Shown here: positions 8,780-18,454 of the stretch, piece by piece | Layout: each line of letters begins with the position of its first letter | Numbering within the stretch: the first letter of the stretch is position 1 | Source of the DNA: Vibrio ruber DSM 16370 | GTDB lineage: Bacteria; Pseudomonadota; Gammaproteobacteria; Enterobacterales; Vibrionaceae | Reading direction: 5' to 3' | NCBI RefSeq assembly: GCF_900163965.1 | Contig: NZ_FULE01000047.1 | Location: forward strand, 1 to 64,000 | DNA length: 64,000 nucleotides | Program-made: the position numbers and the translations under genes | Notes under the pieces: generated by a model | Told to the model about the DNA's origin: nothing | The model's input: the letters and a program-made list of their open reading frames with translations, nothing else | Database searches by the model: none

Positions 8780-8817
8780 ATCCCTTCAGATGATCCGTCT
8801 CTGAAGGGATATTTTTT
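8780..8817 (+). terminator. strong rho-independent terminator
   Basis: ATCCCTTCAGA (8780-8790) pairs perfectly with TCTGAAGGGAT (8800-8810), an 11-bp stem and 9-base loop, followed by ATTTTTT. It ends the transcript of the 121-residue hypothetical gene. Confidence 0.92.
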
Positions 8818-8866
8818 ATCTGCATCGGTGATTAACCAACGGCTCCAACTGCCTCCGTTATGCCGA

Positions 8867-10459
8867 TCATTCAATACCATGTTCACGAAAACAACTAACG
8901 TACTGCTTATCTTCTTTCTGAATATGTAACGTTAACCAATCTTCAAGAAATGACATCAGTTCTTTACCAATGTTTTCGCCATTTTCAACCCGTTTCTGGA
9001 AATCAAGCACCTGCTCGACCAATCGATGATGAGCATCGACGTGTTCTTCTTCATTCACATAGCCGAACTGTTCAAACAGCGTCTCCTCATACTGGAAGTG
9101 ATTTGCTGTATAATCGATCAAGCCTTGTACCACCCGTTTAATCGATGCCAATCCATAACCGTTATTCAATAAATGATTCAGTTCATTAATCAGATGGACT
9201 AAGGTTTGATGCTGACGGTTGATCTCCTGAATATCCAAATCAAGTGAAGGCCCCCACTCGATTAGTTTATTTCTTTGCTTATCTTCAGCTTCCAGTTGGC
9301 GGTGATCAATCGCAAAACGGTGCAAGAGTGAATTAATTTCACCGGATATATTTTGCACCGTGACACTCGCCATCAGTGTCTCCTGTGTCGCTCTGACATT
9401 CTCTTTTGCCACACCAGAGATTTCTGACAGACAGTGTTCCAAATTAACCGTCGCATTGACCTGCTCATCCAGAGACGTGGTAATCTGGCTGCTCTGCCCT
9501 TTAATTTCAGCGATCTTATCCAACAGTTGCGTGAAAGACTGACTGGTCTGATCGACAATCCCCATAGATTCTTGCATACATTCACTGTTTCTCTGCATTG
9601 CTTCAACCACGGTACTAATACTGGTGCGCAATGCTTCGATCCGCTCATGAATATCATGGGTTGCCGTTTGCGTACGCGTTGCGAGCGTCCGCACTTCATC
9701 GGCAACGACAGCAAACCCTCGCCCTTGCTCTCCGGCCCGGGCGGCTTCTATCGCGGCATTCAAAGCCAACAAATTGGTCTGTTCCGCAATATCACTGATT
9801 GTCCCGATCACCTGACCAATACTGACACTCTCTGCTTCGAGCGAAGTGATATGCTGATGTGATGTTTCGATTTGCTCACTGGCTGTATGTAACGCATGTT
9901 CCAGTTGCGCCATACCACGACAACCATCATCCGCCTGTGTTTTGGCTTCATTCGCATAACCGGATGAGATCTCCGTAAAATGTGCGACCTGCCGGGTTGT
10001 CTCTACCAATTGTCCGACGATTTCTGCCGCCTGTTCAACATCGTTTTTTTGTTGTAAAGCCCCGACTTTAGATACTTCAGAATCTTTTTTTACCGACTCG
10101 GCGACATGAAGCAACGCTGCCGAGGTTGCCCCTAGTGCCCCAACCGTTCGGGAAACATCTTCACCAATTCGATTAAAAGAGCGATAAAGCGGATGCGCGC
10201 CTTCTCGCTCAGTCTTGATTCTGACCCGCAGGTCACCTTCAGACAACTCAATCGCAGCACTTTGTGTCATAACGAGTAAGCGATGAAATGACTGTAATGA
10301 CAAAAACACCACGATACTGAACAGGATTTGCCCCCCTGTCCACCACCAAAGTTGCTGTGAAATAAAATAAGCTAAAAAAGGAAGTTGCAGGATAAACAGG
10401 ATGAGATTCCATTGTTGCGCGCTCAACTGACTTAATTTTTTTATATTGTTATAATTCAT
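8867..10459 (-). CDS. methyl-accepting chemotaxis protein with C-terminal hemerythrin domain
   Basis: A 530-residue membrane receptor. Two adjacent hydrophobic segments (about 17-35 and 39-60) form a hairpin anchor with almost no periplasmic loop, so sensing must be cytoplasmic or within the membrane. A HAMP-like linker follows, then the MCP signalling domain with the conserved hairpin tip (EQTNLLALNAAIEAARAGEQ) and VVADEVRTLA. From about residue 400 comes a bacteriohemerythrin domain with the diiron ligand pattern: H in NRQHQTLV, HFQYEETLF, H in EEEHVDAHH, and LHIQKEDKQY. Such fusions bind O2 or related ligands at a diiron site and are known as aerotaxis receptors. No chemotaxis genes lie nearby. 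An oxygen or redox taxis role is inferred from the domains. Confidence 0.9.
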   Translation of the reverse strand: MNYNNIKKLSQLSAQQWNLILFILQLPFLAYFISQQLWWWTGGQILFSIVVFLSLQSFHRLLVMTQSAAIELSEGDLRVRIKTEREGAHPLYRSFNRIGEDVSRTVGALGATSAALLHVAESVKKDSEVSKVGALQQKNDVEQAAEIVGQLVETTRQVAHFTEISSGYANEAKTQADDGCRGMAQLEHALHTASEQIETSHQHITSLEAESVSIGQVIGTISDIAEQTNLLALNAAIEAARAGEQGRGFAVVADEVRTLATRTQTATHDIHERIEALRTSISTVVEAMQRNSECMQESMGIVDQTSQSFTQLLDKIAEIKGQSSQITTSLDEQVNATVNLEHCLSEISGVAKENVRATQETLMASVTVQNISGEINSLLHRFAIDHRQLEAEDKQRNKLIEWGPSLDLDIQEINRQHQTLVHLINELNHLLNNGYGLASIKRVVQGLIDYTANHFQYEETLFEQFGYVNEEEHVDAHHRLVEQVLDFQKRVENGENIGKELMSFLEDWLTLHIQKEDKQYVSCFREHGIE

Positions 10460-10826
10460 AAATAACTCTCAAGGGGTAATACACGTTTGTTATATTGATT
10501 TCCCCAAGTGACTGTACGATACGGCTCAGAAAGCTATCTGAAGGGATTCCGCCCCCAGAACATCGAGTCTGCTTGGGTAGGCCTCATACAATTACTTAAC
10601 AAAATCATAGAAAAAGATTGATAAGTTTCCAGAAAATGTAACAAAAAATAAAGCACAAGCATTCGAAAATTTGATCGCATAACAATAATCATAAAAATAC
10701 AGTCAGCGACCCCATTCATTCCCGAATTGAAATGATGCGTAAAATAATGATCTGCCAAATTCAAGGATGACAAAATAGAGTGACGACCCAATGCTCACCT
10801 ATTTATTCTGCCCACCGCTTGGTTGT
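10460..10826. other. intergenic stretch, 367 bp
   Basis: Moderately AT-rich spacer upstream of the receptor gene and downstream of the response regulator, both on the minus strand. An 85-codon open frame (10534-10791, minus) lacks a recognisable motif or ribosome site and is probably chance. The promoter of the receptor gene should lie near 10460-10550, but I see no convincing boxes. Confidence 0.4.
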
Positions 10827-13499
10827 TCAATCTAACAAATTGAGTGGATGAGGGCGTGACCGTAAAAACGCTTCGCAGCGATCAACTGGCTCAGGACGGC
10901 AAAGGTAATACCCTTGAATCTCATCGCACTGATGCTGATGCAAGAAAGCCAGTTGCCTGTCATCTTCAACCCCTTCGGCAATGACATTCAGCCCGAGGTT
11001 ATGCCCTAACGCAATAACGGCTTGCGCAATACTGCATCCTTCAGGGTTGTCCGGCAGATCAGTGACAAAAGCACGATCAATTTTCAGCCGGTGGACCGGA
11101 AAGTTCTTCAACGCACTGAGGCTGGAGTATCCCGTTCCGAAATCGTCAATCGAAAGCTGTACCCCCATACGGTTAATTTTTTGCATGATCTCAACCGCTT
11201 CTTGCGGATTTTGCATCACCACACTCTCAGTAATTTCCAATTCCAGATATTGGGGTTCTAACCCACTCATTTCCAAAGCAGCCGCGACTCGCTCCGGTAA
11301 GTCTTTCTCATGAAATTGTCGGGCGGAAACATTCACCGCAACACAGAGGTCTTGAATGCCGGCATCCTGCCATGCTTTATTCTGTTTACACGCCGTCTGC
11401 AAAACCCAATCTCCGATCGGTACAATCAGACCTGTCGTTTCAGCCAGCTGAATAAAGCGCATCGGAGGCACCATGCCGAATTCAGGATGTTGCCAACGTA
11501 ACAGTGCTTCAACACCGATAATGCGCTGGGTATGAAAACAATACTGGGGCTGATAGTGCAGAACAAACTCTTGATTATCCAATGCATGACGCAGGTTCTC
11601 CTGAAGCACCATTCGTTCTTGAATTTCGTTGCCCATATCAGGGCTATAGTGCTGAAAACTATTCCGCCCGAACTCTTTCGCATGATACATGGCAACATCA
11701 GCATTTCTTAACAGCACATCAGCGGTCTGGCCATCATCCGGATAGTGAGCAAACCCAATACTACTGGTCATTCTGATTTCATGATCAGCAATCTGTATCG
11801 GTTGGGTAATCGCTTCTTTAAGGCGACTGAGCACCAGATCAATCGGGTCGGCGTTATACAAGAGTATGACAAATTCATCGCCCCCCAAACGCGCCAACGT
11901 GTCGGTTTTTCTGATACAAGTTTCCATCCGTTTGGCAATAATTTGTAATAACACATCACCGCAGCTGTGACCCAAACTATCATTAATCATTTTGAAATGG
12001 TCGAGATCAATCAGCACAACCGACACCTTACGTTCATAACGTTGCGCCCATAACAGCCCCTGATTTAAGCGGTCATCTAATAAAGTCCGGTTCGGTAATG
12101 CCGTTAACGTATCGTGGTGTGCCAGATACTGAATCCGCTCCTCGTTCTGCTGGCGCTCAATGGCAATGCCCGCAATTCGGGTTGCCATCTCGATAAATGT
12201 CATATCAACCTGACTCATCTGATATTTTTCCAGAAAATAGAGCGTCAGAGTTCCTAAGATATCTCCCTGTGAAGTGACCATCGGGATGGTATAACACGCG
12301 TGAATTCCAAACTGATTCAGTAATGTACCGTAGGTTTCCCACCCGAGCGTCGGTTCCAGCGGGTTCTCACACCAGACGGCCTGCTCTCGCATCACTGATT
12401 CACTATTCGGGCTCGATGACTCCGTCACAGATTCACCTTCGGGAAATAATTCCTCATACTGCGCGGCAAACGTATCCCCCATCGCTGGTGCGGTACGCAA
12501 TGTCAATCGATCATTGCTTTTCAAAAATATCGCACCCAACGTCTGCACCTGATGGGCTTCAATCAATTGAATTAAACGATTCAGAATGTCATCCAGTGAC
12601 GAGCCGGTGACCATCATTTCAAACAACTGCCCTTGGCCGATACGCAGTGCTTCCGTTCGTTTACGCTGATCAATATCATGAATGACCAGAATTTCTCCCT
12701 TAGATAGATCTTCCCGATCAATCGCGGTCAAAATCGTCTCTCCCCAGAAACAGTGGCCGTCACTACGCTGATAGCGGATATCCGACACATATTCACCTTG
12801 CTGGACAAGTGACTGATAGGCCGCCTGATGGATGTAATCATCATGATATTCAGCCGAATAGAGTGCTTCGAGCGGCAAATCACTTAAAGCTTCTATCTCC
12901 TGACCGAACAGGGTCGCCAGTTTTTGGTTGCATCTGACAATCCGACGCTGCTGTAAGAATGCAATTCCCACCCCGGAGTGCTCCAGTAGTCGCTGTTGCT
13001 CCTGTAAGATCTGATTCAGTTTCACTTGTGCTTTTTGACGAACTTGGCTTTCTTCGATCAATTGCTGATTTTTTTCGGTTAACCGATGTTGCATATCACA
13101 CAAAGACAGGTGGAGCTTAATCCGGGACACAACCTCTTCGATCTGAAAAGGCTTCGTTATATAATCCACACCGCCAACTTCAAACCCCGTGACTTTGTCC
13201 GTCACATCATTCAGAGCCGTCATAAAAATAACCGGAATATGACGCGTTTTGTCGTTTTGCTTCAAGTGAGTACACACTTCAAAACCATTCATGCCCGGCA
13301 TCATCACATCCAGCAAAATCAAATCCGGCACGACATAGTCAGCGCGCTGTAATCCTTCCTCTCCGTCTTCGGCAATCAAAACCTGAAAATGCCGGCCATC
13401 GAGTTCATCCACTAATACGCCCAGGTTGGCGGGGGTGTCATCGATGATCAAGATGATTTGATCCTGATGTTTTACAGTCGGATAGTCTACAATACTCAT
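10827..13499 (-). CDS. response regulator with REC-PAS-GAF-GGDEF-EAL domains (c-di-GMP turnover)
   Basis: An 890-residue cytoplasmic protein and the likely output of the kinase encoded before it. The receiver domain (about 14-130) has D64 as phospho-acceptor in LILLDVMMPG. A coiled linker, a PAS domain (about 170-285) and a GAF domain (about 290-450) follow. The GGDEF domain has the intact motif at 539-543 and an RxxD product-inhibition site (530-533). The EAL domain has E664-A-L, the ELEITES, DDFGTGYSS, KIDRAFV and AEGVED signatures, all intact. Both synthesis and hydrolysis of cyclic di-GMP are therefore possible, and which dominates cannot be read from sequence. It overlaps the kinase gene by four bases, so the two are translationally coupled. 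Confidence 0.93.
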   Translation of the reverse strand: MSIVDYPTVKHQDQIILIIDDTPANLGVLVDELDGRHFQVLIAEDGEEGLQRADYVVPDLILLDVMMPGMNGFEVCTHLKQNDKTRHIPVIFMTALNDVTDKVTGFEVGGVDYITKPFQIEEVVSRIKLHLSLCDMQHRLTEKNQQLIEESQVRQKAQVKLNQILQEQQRLLEHSGVGIAFLQQRRIVRCNQKLATLFGQEIEALSDLPLEALYSAEYHDDYIHQAAYQSLVQQGEYVSDIRYQRSDGHCFWGETILTAIDREDLSKGEILVIHDIDQRKRTEALRIGQGQLFEMMVTGSSLDDILNRLIQLIEAHQVQTLGAIFLKSNDRLTLRTAPAMGDTFAAQYEELFPEGESVTESSSPNSESVMREQAVWCENPLEPTLGWETYGTLLNQFGIHACYTIPMVTSQGDILGTLTLYFLEKYQMSQVDMTFIEMATRIAGIAIERQQNEERIQYLAHHDTLTALPNRTLLDDRLNQGLLWAQRYERKVSVVLIDLDHFKMINDSLGHSCGDVLLQIIAKRMETCIRKTDTLARLGGDEFVILLYNADPIDLVLSRLKEAITQPIQIADHEIRMTSSIGFAHYPDDGQTADVLLRNADVAMYHAKEFGRNSFQHYSPDMGNEIQERMVLQENLRHALDNQEFVLHYQPQYCFHTQRIIGVEALLRWQHPEFGMVPPMRFIQLAETTGLIVPIGDWVLQTACKQNKAWQDAGIQDLCVAVNVSARQFHEKDLPERVAAALEMSGLEPQYLELEITESVVMQNPQEAVEIMQKINRMGVQLSIDDFGTGYSSLSALKNFPVHRLKIDRAFVTDLPDNPEGCSIAQAVIALGHNLGLNVIAEGVEDDRQLAFLHQHQCDEIQGYYLCRPEPVDRCEAFLRSRPHPLNLLD

Positions 13500-16400
13500 A
13501 TCGCGGATTTCCTTGCCAATAACTCATTAACTAATAGGGATATCCCCCGGGATTGGAATGCTTTCGTCATCTCAATCAAATGCGCAGCAAAAGCACCATA
13601 ACGGGAGTCTTCAGCGCTTAAGTCTTCAGCCCAGCGACGGATATGACGCATATTGCCGATCAATGCCAAATGGTGAAGCTCTTCTAATTGCTTTCTCGGT
13701 GGGGCAACCCATTCTGAAGTATCGGACACCATCGCTAATGCATCCAATTCTGATGTCTGTTCATCAACAATCCATGTGAGATGCAACTGTTCCCCGATCT
13801 GAATCAGCAAACGATCCCGGTCAATCGGTTTGCTCACAAAACCACTTGCCCCGGCCTCTTCTCCTTGTCTCAGTTCGGTTTGCGATGCGCTGGCAGAGAC
13901 AATCAATATGGGGACATCCTCCAGCTCCGGAATCTGCCGAATATTCAGTGTGGCCTCCAGTCCATCCATTACCGGCATCACAATATCCATCAAAATCAAG
14001 TCTGGCTGCTTTGCATATGCTTTCCCGACACTATCCTGACCATCGACGGCTTCACAGGTTTCAAAGCCGATTGCACCTAATAAATCAACCAATAGCATAC
14101 GGTTCTCCAGTACATCATCGACAATCAGAATCTGTTTGCGACTCCCCTCATAGCCAATGATATTCTTCTGACTGAGGCTAAAGTCCCGCTCCCGCTTCTC
14201 CGTCACCACCGGCAAATCCAGCGTAAAGAAGAACCGGCTTCCCACGCCCGACTGACTGGTTACCTGAATCTCACCGCCCATCTGTTTAACGAGCTGCTGG
14301 CTAATCGCAAGGCCGAGTCCTGTACCGATAATCTGCCGTTTTTTATTTCCGACCCGCTCAAAGGGGTGGAAAATAATATTCTGCATTTCAGGATCAATCC
14401 CGATACCACTATCTTCTACCGAAAACGTGACTCGCACCGGATCCGCGGTATCGGCCGATTCAGCAACAACGCTGAGGTAAACATATCCCGTGTCGGTATA
14501 CTTCACCGCATTGCCTAACAAATTCAGCAACACCTGACGCAGGCGTTTTTCATCGACAAAAACCCAAGGCAGTATCTGAGGCTTGAGCTGAAGCTTGAGA
14601 TCCAAATTCTTCTGCGCTGCCTTAATGCGAATGATTTCAAGCACACTCTGAAAACACCGGGTCAAATCAATCGCTTCAGGTGCCAAATCCATTCGTCCGG
14701 CTTCAATTTTCGACAAATCCAACAAGTCATTAATCAGGGTCAATAAATGCTGGCCACTCTGAATGATGGTATTCAGTCCATCTTTTTGCTGTTCATTCAG
14801 TTCAGGAGCCCGATGTATCAACTGCGCATACCCGAGAATCGCATTTAACGGCGTTCTCAGTTCATGGCTCATATTTGCCAGAAAAACAGATTTGGCATGT
14901 GTGGCAGCTTCGGCCTGAATGCGTGCACGGTTGAGTTCACGAGCTTGCGCCTCCAATTGTTCTGTTTTGTGCTGCAAGTCTTCTGTCCGTTCAACAACAC
15001 GCTGCTCCAGTTGTGCCATAATCTGTTGTCGTTCCGCTTCCGCCTCGGCTTCCATTGCCCGGACCTTGATAGCGTTTTCCTGAAAGATTTTCACTGCACG
15101 GGACATACTGCCGACTTCATCCTGACGCGCGACACCGGTAATATTCACATTCAGATCTCCGGCGGCTAACTGACGCATCACAGCGGCCAGCGAGATAATC
15201 GGTCTGGCGATCAAGCGAGACGTTGACCAGGCAATAAACAGTGCCGTCAAGGCCGTAATACCGCCAACAATCATGCCGGAAAGTTCACTCCATTCATTAT
15301 GCTGATCAGCGGCAACTTGCTGTTCTTTGGCAAATTGAGATACCAGTGACGATGTTCGTTCAACCTCTTCACGGACTTTTTGGTGAACCCGGGACAGCGC
15401 ATAGCTTGCCTGCCCGAAGCGGATAAAAGCATCGCGGTAGCCATCAATTAAAGAATTAACGGTCACTGTCGCATTCTGCGACGATGCCAATGTACTCACA
15501 GCGGGTAAAATACGCGAATAATGACTCAATTGATCCAACGTATCATGGACAAGTGCGGCTTCGTCATCCGTCGGACGCAGCAGGAATTTCAATGTCTTGG
15601 CTTCCAAATAGGCCACCCGTTCTGCAAACCGTCTGGAGATATTGACAGAGTTTTGCAGTAATCCGATCTCGGTGCGCAGGAAATCCATCTCCTCTCCCAG
15701 TTCCTTCTCGCGTACTGCAACCAGTTTTTCAAGCTGTTCAATGACTCGTTCAATCATTTTAAAGTGATCCAGTAGCGCTGCATAAATCACGCTGCGCTCT
15801 GAGTTGGTCTTGTTCAACACTTCAATATCTTGCCGGGTAAGATTATTCACCTCTTGCAGCTGCGCAATGGCCGTCAACCATTGCGCTTGATTACTCTGCT
15901 CTTTGAGCATATTCATGACCGGAAACATGGCTTGCAAAGCCTGCTTGATTTCGGTCAGTGGCTGTTCGGTTTGCCCGGCAGCATGCGGTAGCAACAGGGA
16001 AGACATTTTATGCACCCCCGAGCGAAGACTCTGGATAATCTGGTGAGATTGATACACTTTGTTCATCCCGGTATCCTGCAAATCCATTCGCTCATCAAGT
16101 GCTGCTCTTTGTTGGATCAGATGGTTTTCAATCGCAGTTGCCACGTTTTGCAACTGCATCTGCTGACGGGTCATATTGCTGGTTTCTGTATTCATCATTT
16201 CGGTCGCCAGCCCTAAGATGTCAACCGTATTAGAGAAATAACGCATTCTTCTTTTCAGTGCAGAGACTTCTTCCTCATGAACACTCTCCAATTCACTCAA
16301 ATCCAGATGAGCAAGTGTCTCGACATTTTCTTCTATAATGGCTTTTACTTCGTCTAAACGAGAGGGGTCATGAGAAGAGATAAAATTTTCGATCCGTTCT

Positions 16401-16585
16401 GCCGCATCATTGACGGAGACCATCACCGCAGAGCCGTAACCGATCATGTTCACTGACTTCTTCAATTGGGTCAAACTATAGAAGTGAACAAGTGAAACGC
16501 CGATATTCAGTAAGACCAACAAGATCACTGATACCGTAATCTTAGTGGTAATCGACCAGTGTTCAAATGACCTGATTTTCAGCAT
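13496..16585 (-). CDS. TorS-like hybrid sensor histidine kinase
   Basis: A 1029-residue inner-membrane kinase. A first membrane helix (about 16-36) is followed by a ~395-residue, largely helical periplasmic sensor, a second helix (about 436-456), HAMP, and a coiled coil. The HisKA domain has H574 in MSHELRTPL, and the HATPase has its N box near N692, DSGIGI and GTGLGLA. The receiver has D867 in LILMDIVMP. About 80 residues follow the receiver but carry no recognisable HPt histidine motif, unlike TorS. The long helical sensor domain resembles TorS, which reads ligand through the periplasmic protein TorT. A TorT-like gene precedes it with 18 bases between, and the response regulator follows with overlap. 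No torA or torR is nearby, so the ligand need not be TMAO. Confidence 0.9.
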   Translation of the reverse strand: MLKIRSFEHWSITTKITVSVILLVLLNIGVSLVHFYSLTQLKKSVNMIGYGSAVMVSVNDAAERIENFISSHDPSRLDEVKAIIEENVETLAHLDLSELESVHEEEVSALKRRMRYFSNTVDILGLATEMMNTETSNMTRQQMQLQNVATAIENHLIQQRAALDERMDLQDTGMNKVYQSHQIIQSLRSGVHKMSSLLLPHAAGQTEQPLTEIKQALQAMFPVMNMLKEQSNQAQWLTAIAQLQEVNNLTRQDIEVLNKTNSERSVIYAALLDHFKMIERVIEQLEKLVAVREKELGEEMDFLRTEIGLLQNSVNISRRFAERVAYLEAKTLKFLLRPTDDEAALVHDTLDQLSHYSRILPAVSTLASSQNATVTVNSLIDGYRDAFIRFGQASYALSRVHQKVREEVERTSSLVSQFAKEQQVAADQHNEWSELSGMIVGGITALTALFIAWSTSRLIARPIISLAAVMRQLAAGDLNVNITGVARQDEVGSMSRAVKIFQENAIKVRAMEAEAEAERQQIMAQLEQRVVERTEDLQHKTEQLEAQARELNRARIQAEAATHAKSVFLANMSHELRTPLNAILGYAQLIHRAPELNEQQKDGLNTIIQSGQHLLTLINDLLDLSKIEAGRMDLAPEAIDLTRCFQSVLEIIRIKAAQKNLDLKLQLKPQILPWVFVDEKRLRQVLLNLLGNAVKYTDTGYVYLSVVAESADTADPVRVTFSVEDSGIGIDPEMQNIIFHPFERVGNKKRQIIGTGLGLAISQQLVKQMGGEIQVTSQSGVGSRFFFTLDLPVVTEKRERDFSLSQKNIIGYEGSRKQILIVDDVLENRMLLVDLLGAIGFETCEAVDGQDSVGKAYAKQPDLILMDIVMPVMDGLEATLNIRQIPELEDVPILIVSASASQTELRQGEEAGASGFVSKPIDRDRLLIQIGEQLHLTWIVDEQTSELDALAMVSDTSEWVAPPRKQLEELHHLALIGNMRHIRRWAEDLSAEDSRYGAFAAHLIEMTKAFQSRGISLLVNELLARKSAI

Positions 16586-16603
16586 AACACCGTATCCGCG
16601 TAC

Positions 16604-17644
16604 TTACTGATGCAGCGCCGCATCAATCATTTTCACCACATCTTGCTGAGAATATGACGGATTGGCAGCACCACCGACAGGTATCCTCTCAAGCCATGCA
16701 TCCAACTCATCACTGTATATAGTTACTAATGGGACATGTACCACCTTCGGGACTTCTTTTCCGGCTAAGATCTGCTGCGCCACCCAAAAACCAACCTGCG
16801 AAATACTGGGACTCGCCGAGATGGAAAATGTCTCATAACCATGCGCGTCCCGCTCTTGCTGCCAGAGTGCCAGTTCGTTTTGTCGATTCCCCATCACAAT
16901 AATCGGTAACGGCCGCCCTGCTTCTTTAAACGCTATCGCGGCACCATAACCATCTCCGCCTTGATCCACCACTGCATCAATTTTCGGTAATGCCGGCAAG
17001 GCTAAAGCCACCTCTTTCTTGGCCACTGAGTTGGTCCATTGACCATAGACGGTATGAACGATTTTCAACCCGGGATACTGCTTTACCGCTTTATGAATCC
17101 CCGCACTGATATCTTTATCGGTCACATCACCTGAAATGCCACGAATTTCCAACAAATTGCCTTTGCCCTTCAGACGCTTGGCGACATATTCAATTTCAGC
17201 GTGCCCCATTTGATCCCAATCGTAATTCACCTCATAAACACAAGGTTCATTGATCTTGCTGGCAAGAACGACAACAACGACACCAGCCTGACAGGCATCA
17301 TGCACCAGCCCTCTCAGCGCAGCATCTGCGGCAGCGAGAATCACAATGGCATCATAACCTTCCATAATCATATTCTGGATTTGCCGGGCTTGCTGCGGGA
17401 CGGAATTATTCGCACTGATCACCGGGGCATCTTTGATCAAGCCTTCTCGTTGTGCCTGAGCGGCAACATCTTTCCAGTCCTGCACCATGACTTTACGAAA
17501 ATCACTCCCAGCATAAGAGTTACTCAATATAATCCTTTTATCGCTGGTATCACCGCGCACAATGCCAGCAGCCAGAATCGCCGGAACGTAGAGAAGCAAT
17601 AAAAACGAGCTCACAACCGTAAGCATATATCGCGCTCGCTTCAT
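16604..17644 (-). CDS. TorT/ribose-type periplasmic binding protein, probable sensor partner
   Basis: A 346-residue exported protein of the type I periplasmic binding family (Peripla_BP_4 class). I place the start at ATG 17644 (MKRARYMLTVV), giving a normal n-region, a hydrophobic core and an AxA-type cleavage near ILAAG. The open frame reaches 17689, but that would add a 15-residue extension. RIILSNSYAGSDFRK opens the first lobe, DAIVILAAADAAL lies in the sugar-binding first half, and VVDQGGDGYGAAIAFKEAGRPLPIIVMGN in the second lobe. No ABC permease or ATPase gene is near. It is the first gene of a unit with a hybrid kinase and a c-di-GMP regulator, so it most likely presents its ligand to the kinase, as TorT does for TorS or LuxP for LuxQ. 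The ligand is unknown. Confidence 0.8.
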   Translation of the reverse strand: MKRARYMLTVVSSFLLLLYVPAILAAGIVRGDTSDKRIILSNSYAGSDFRKVMVQDWKDVAAQAQREGLIKDAPVISANNSVPQQARQIQNMIMEGYDAIVILAAADAALRGLVHDACQAGVVVVVLASKINEPCVYEVNYDWDQMGHAEIEYVAKRLKGKGNLLEIRGISGDVTDKDISAGIHKAVKQYPGLKIVHTVYGQWTNSVAKKEVALALPALPKIDAVVDQGGDGYGAAIAFKEAGRPLPIIVMGNRQNELALWQQERDAHGYETFSISASPSISQVGFWVAQQILAGKEVPKVVHVPLVTIYSDELDAWLERIPVGGAANPSYSQQDVVKMIDAALHQ

Positions 17645-18109
17645 CCGACTTCGGCTATAAAATAACTGAGTCAATACCATGCAATTCATCTCCCGATTCG
17701 AGATTATCGGATGTCAGAGGGAGATCTCATCAGGCTGAGACTGAGCAATTGGCAAGACAATTCTCCCTGAACATTTCCCAGAACATAGAGAAAATATGGT
17801 CAGAAGGCGTGCCAAACACAAAAATTAATCATAAATTACGTGAAATAATACTCATATTATTGATGCAACCACCAATCCGTCACGGGCAATATTGACAAAT
17901 CACCGGATCACCTCTGAGTGCGATTTATCTAAATTATCTCATGAGAATAACCCCGGATTCGCCATCATGATGCGCATTCTCAACTTACCTTCATGGCCTG
18001 CATTCTGGTATCATCGCCAACCAAATTCAGAAACAGGAAAGATCTTCAACTGAATGATTTCAATCCGAATGGTCTTTTAAGATGAGAGGAACAGGGAGAA
18101 TCATAGCCG
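17645..18109. promoter_or_regulatory. divergent control region between the sensor unit and yhdT-panF
   Basis: About 460 bp without a gene between two divergent transcripts. TTGACA at 17893-17898 is a lone good -35-like hexamer without a matching -10. I see no clear operator repeats. Confidence 0.3.
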
Positions 18110-18454
18110 ATGAATCAACAGACTGAGTCTTATCGTCAGGCACACCGGGAAGCCCTGTGGGCGATTGCGTTGGCACTGGGATATTTTATTTGGTGGTACG
18201 CCACGGCTTACGGTTTTTCTTTGCCGCCAGAATCTCAGACATTGCCCGAACTGTATTGGGGAATGCCGTTATGGTTTGTGCTTTCTTGTATCGTTGGCCC
18301 GGTACTTTTTACCCTTTTGTGTGGTTTGATGGTGAAATGCGTGTATCGAAATGTCCCTCTGTCTACAGCAGAAGGCGAGGATAAACCACCCCACCATACA
18401 CTGAATTCATCCGGACACTCCGGCACTTCACAACAGAATAATCACCATGAATAG
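18110..18454 (+). CDS. yhdT: YhdT family small membrane protein (DUF997)
   Basis: A 114-residue inner-membrane protein that partners genetically with panF in many proteobacteria. Its own function is not established. Two membrane segments are seen, about residues 15-36 (ALWAIALALGYFIWWY) and 52-76 (LWFVLSCIVGPVLFTLLCG), with a GFSLPPESQTLPELYWGMPLWF linker of the kind typical for YhdT. The tail is polar and low in complexity (S, G, N, H). It overlaps panF by eight bases, so the two are translationally coupled. Confidence 0.85.
   Translation: MNQQTESYRQAHREALWAIALALGYFIWWYATAYGFSLPPESQTLPELYWGMPLWFVLSCIVGPVLFTLLCGLMVKCVYRNVPLSTAEGEDKPPHHTLNSSGHSGTSQQNNHHE

Noticed and set aside
10534..10791. 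85-codon minus-strand frame between the receptor and regulator genes
   Set aside because: No ribosome site, no recognisable motif, biased toward hydrophobic residues of an AT-rich spacer. Likely chance.
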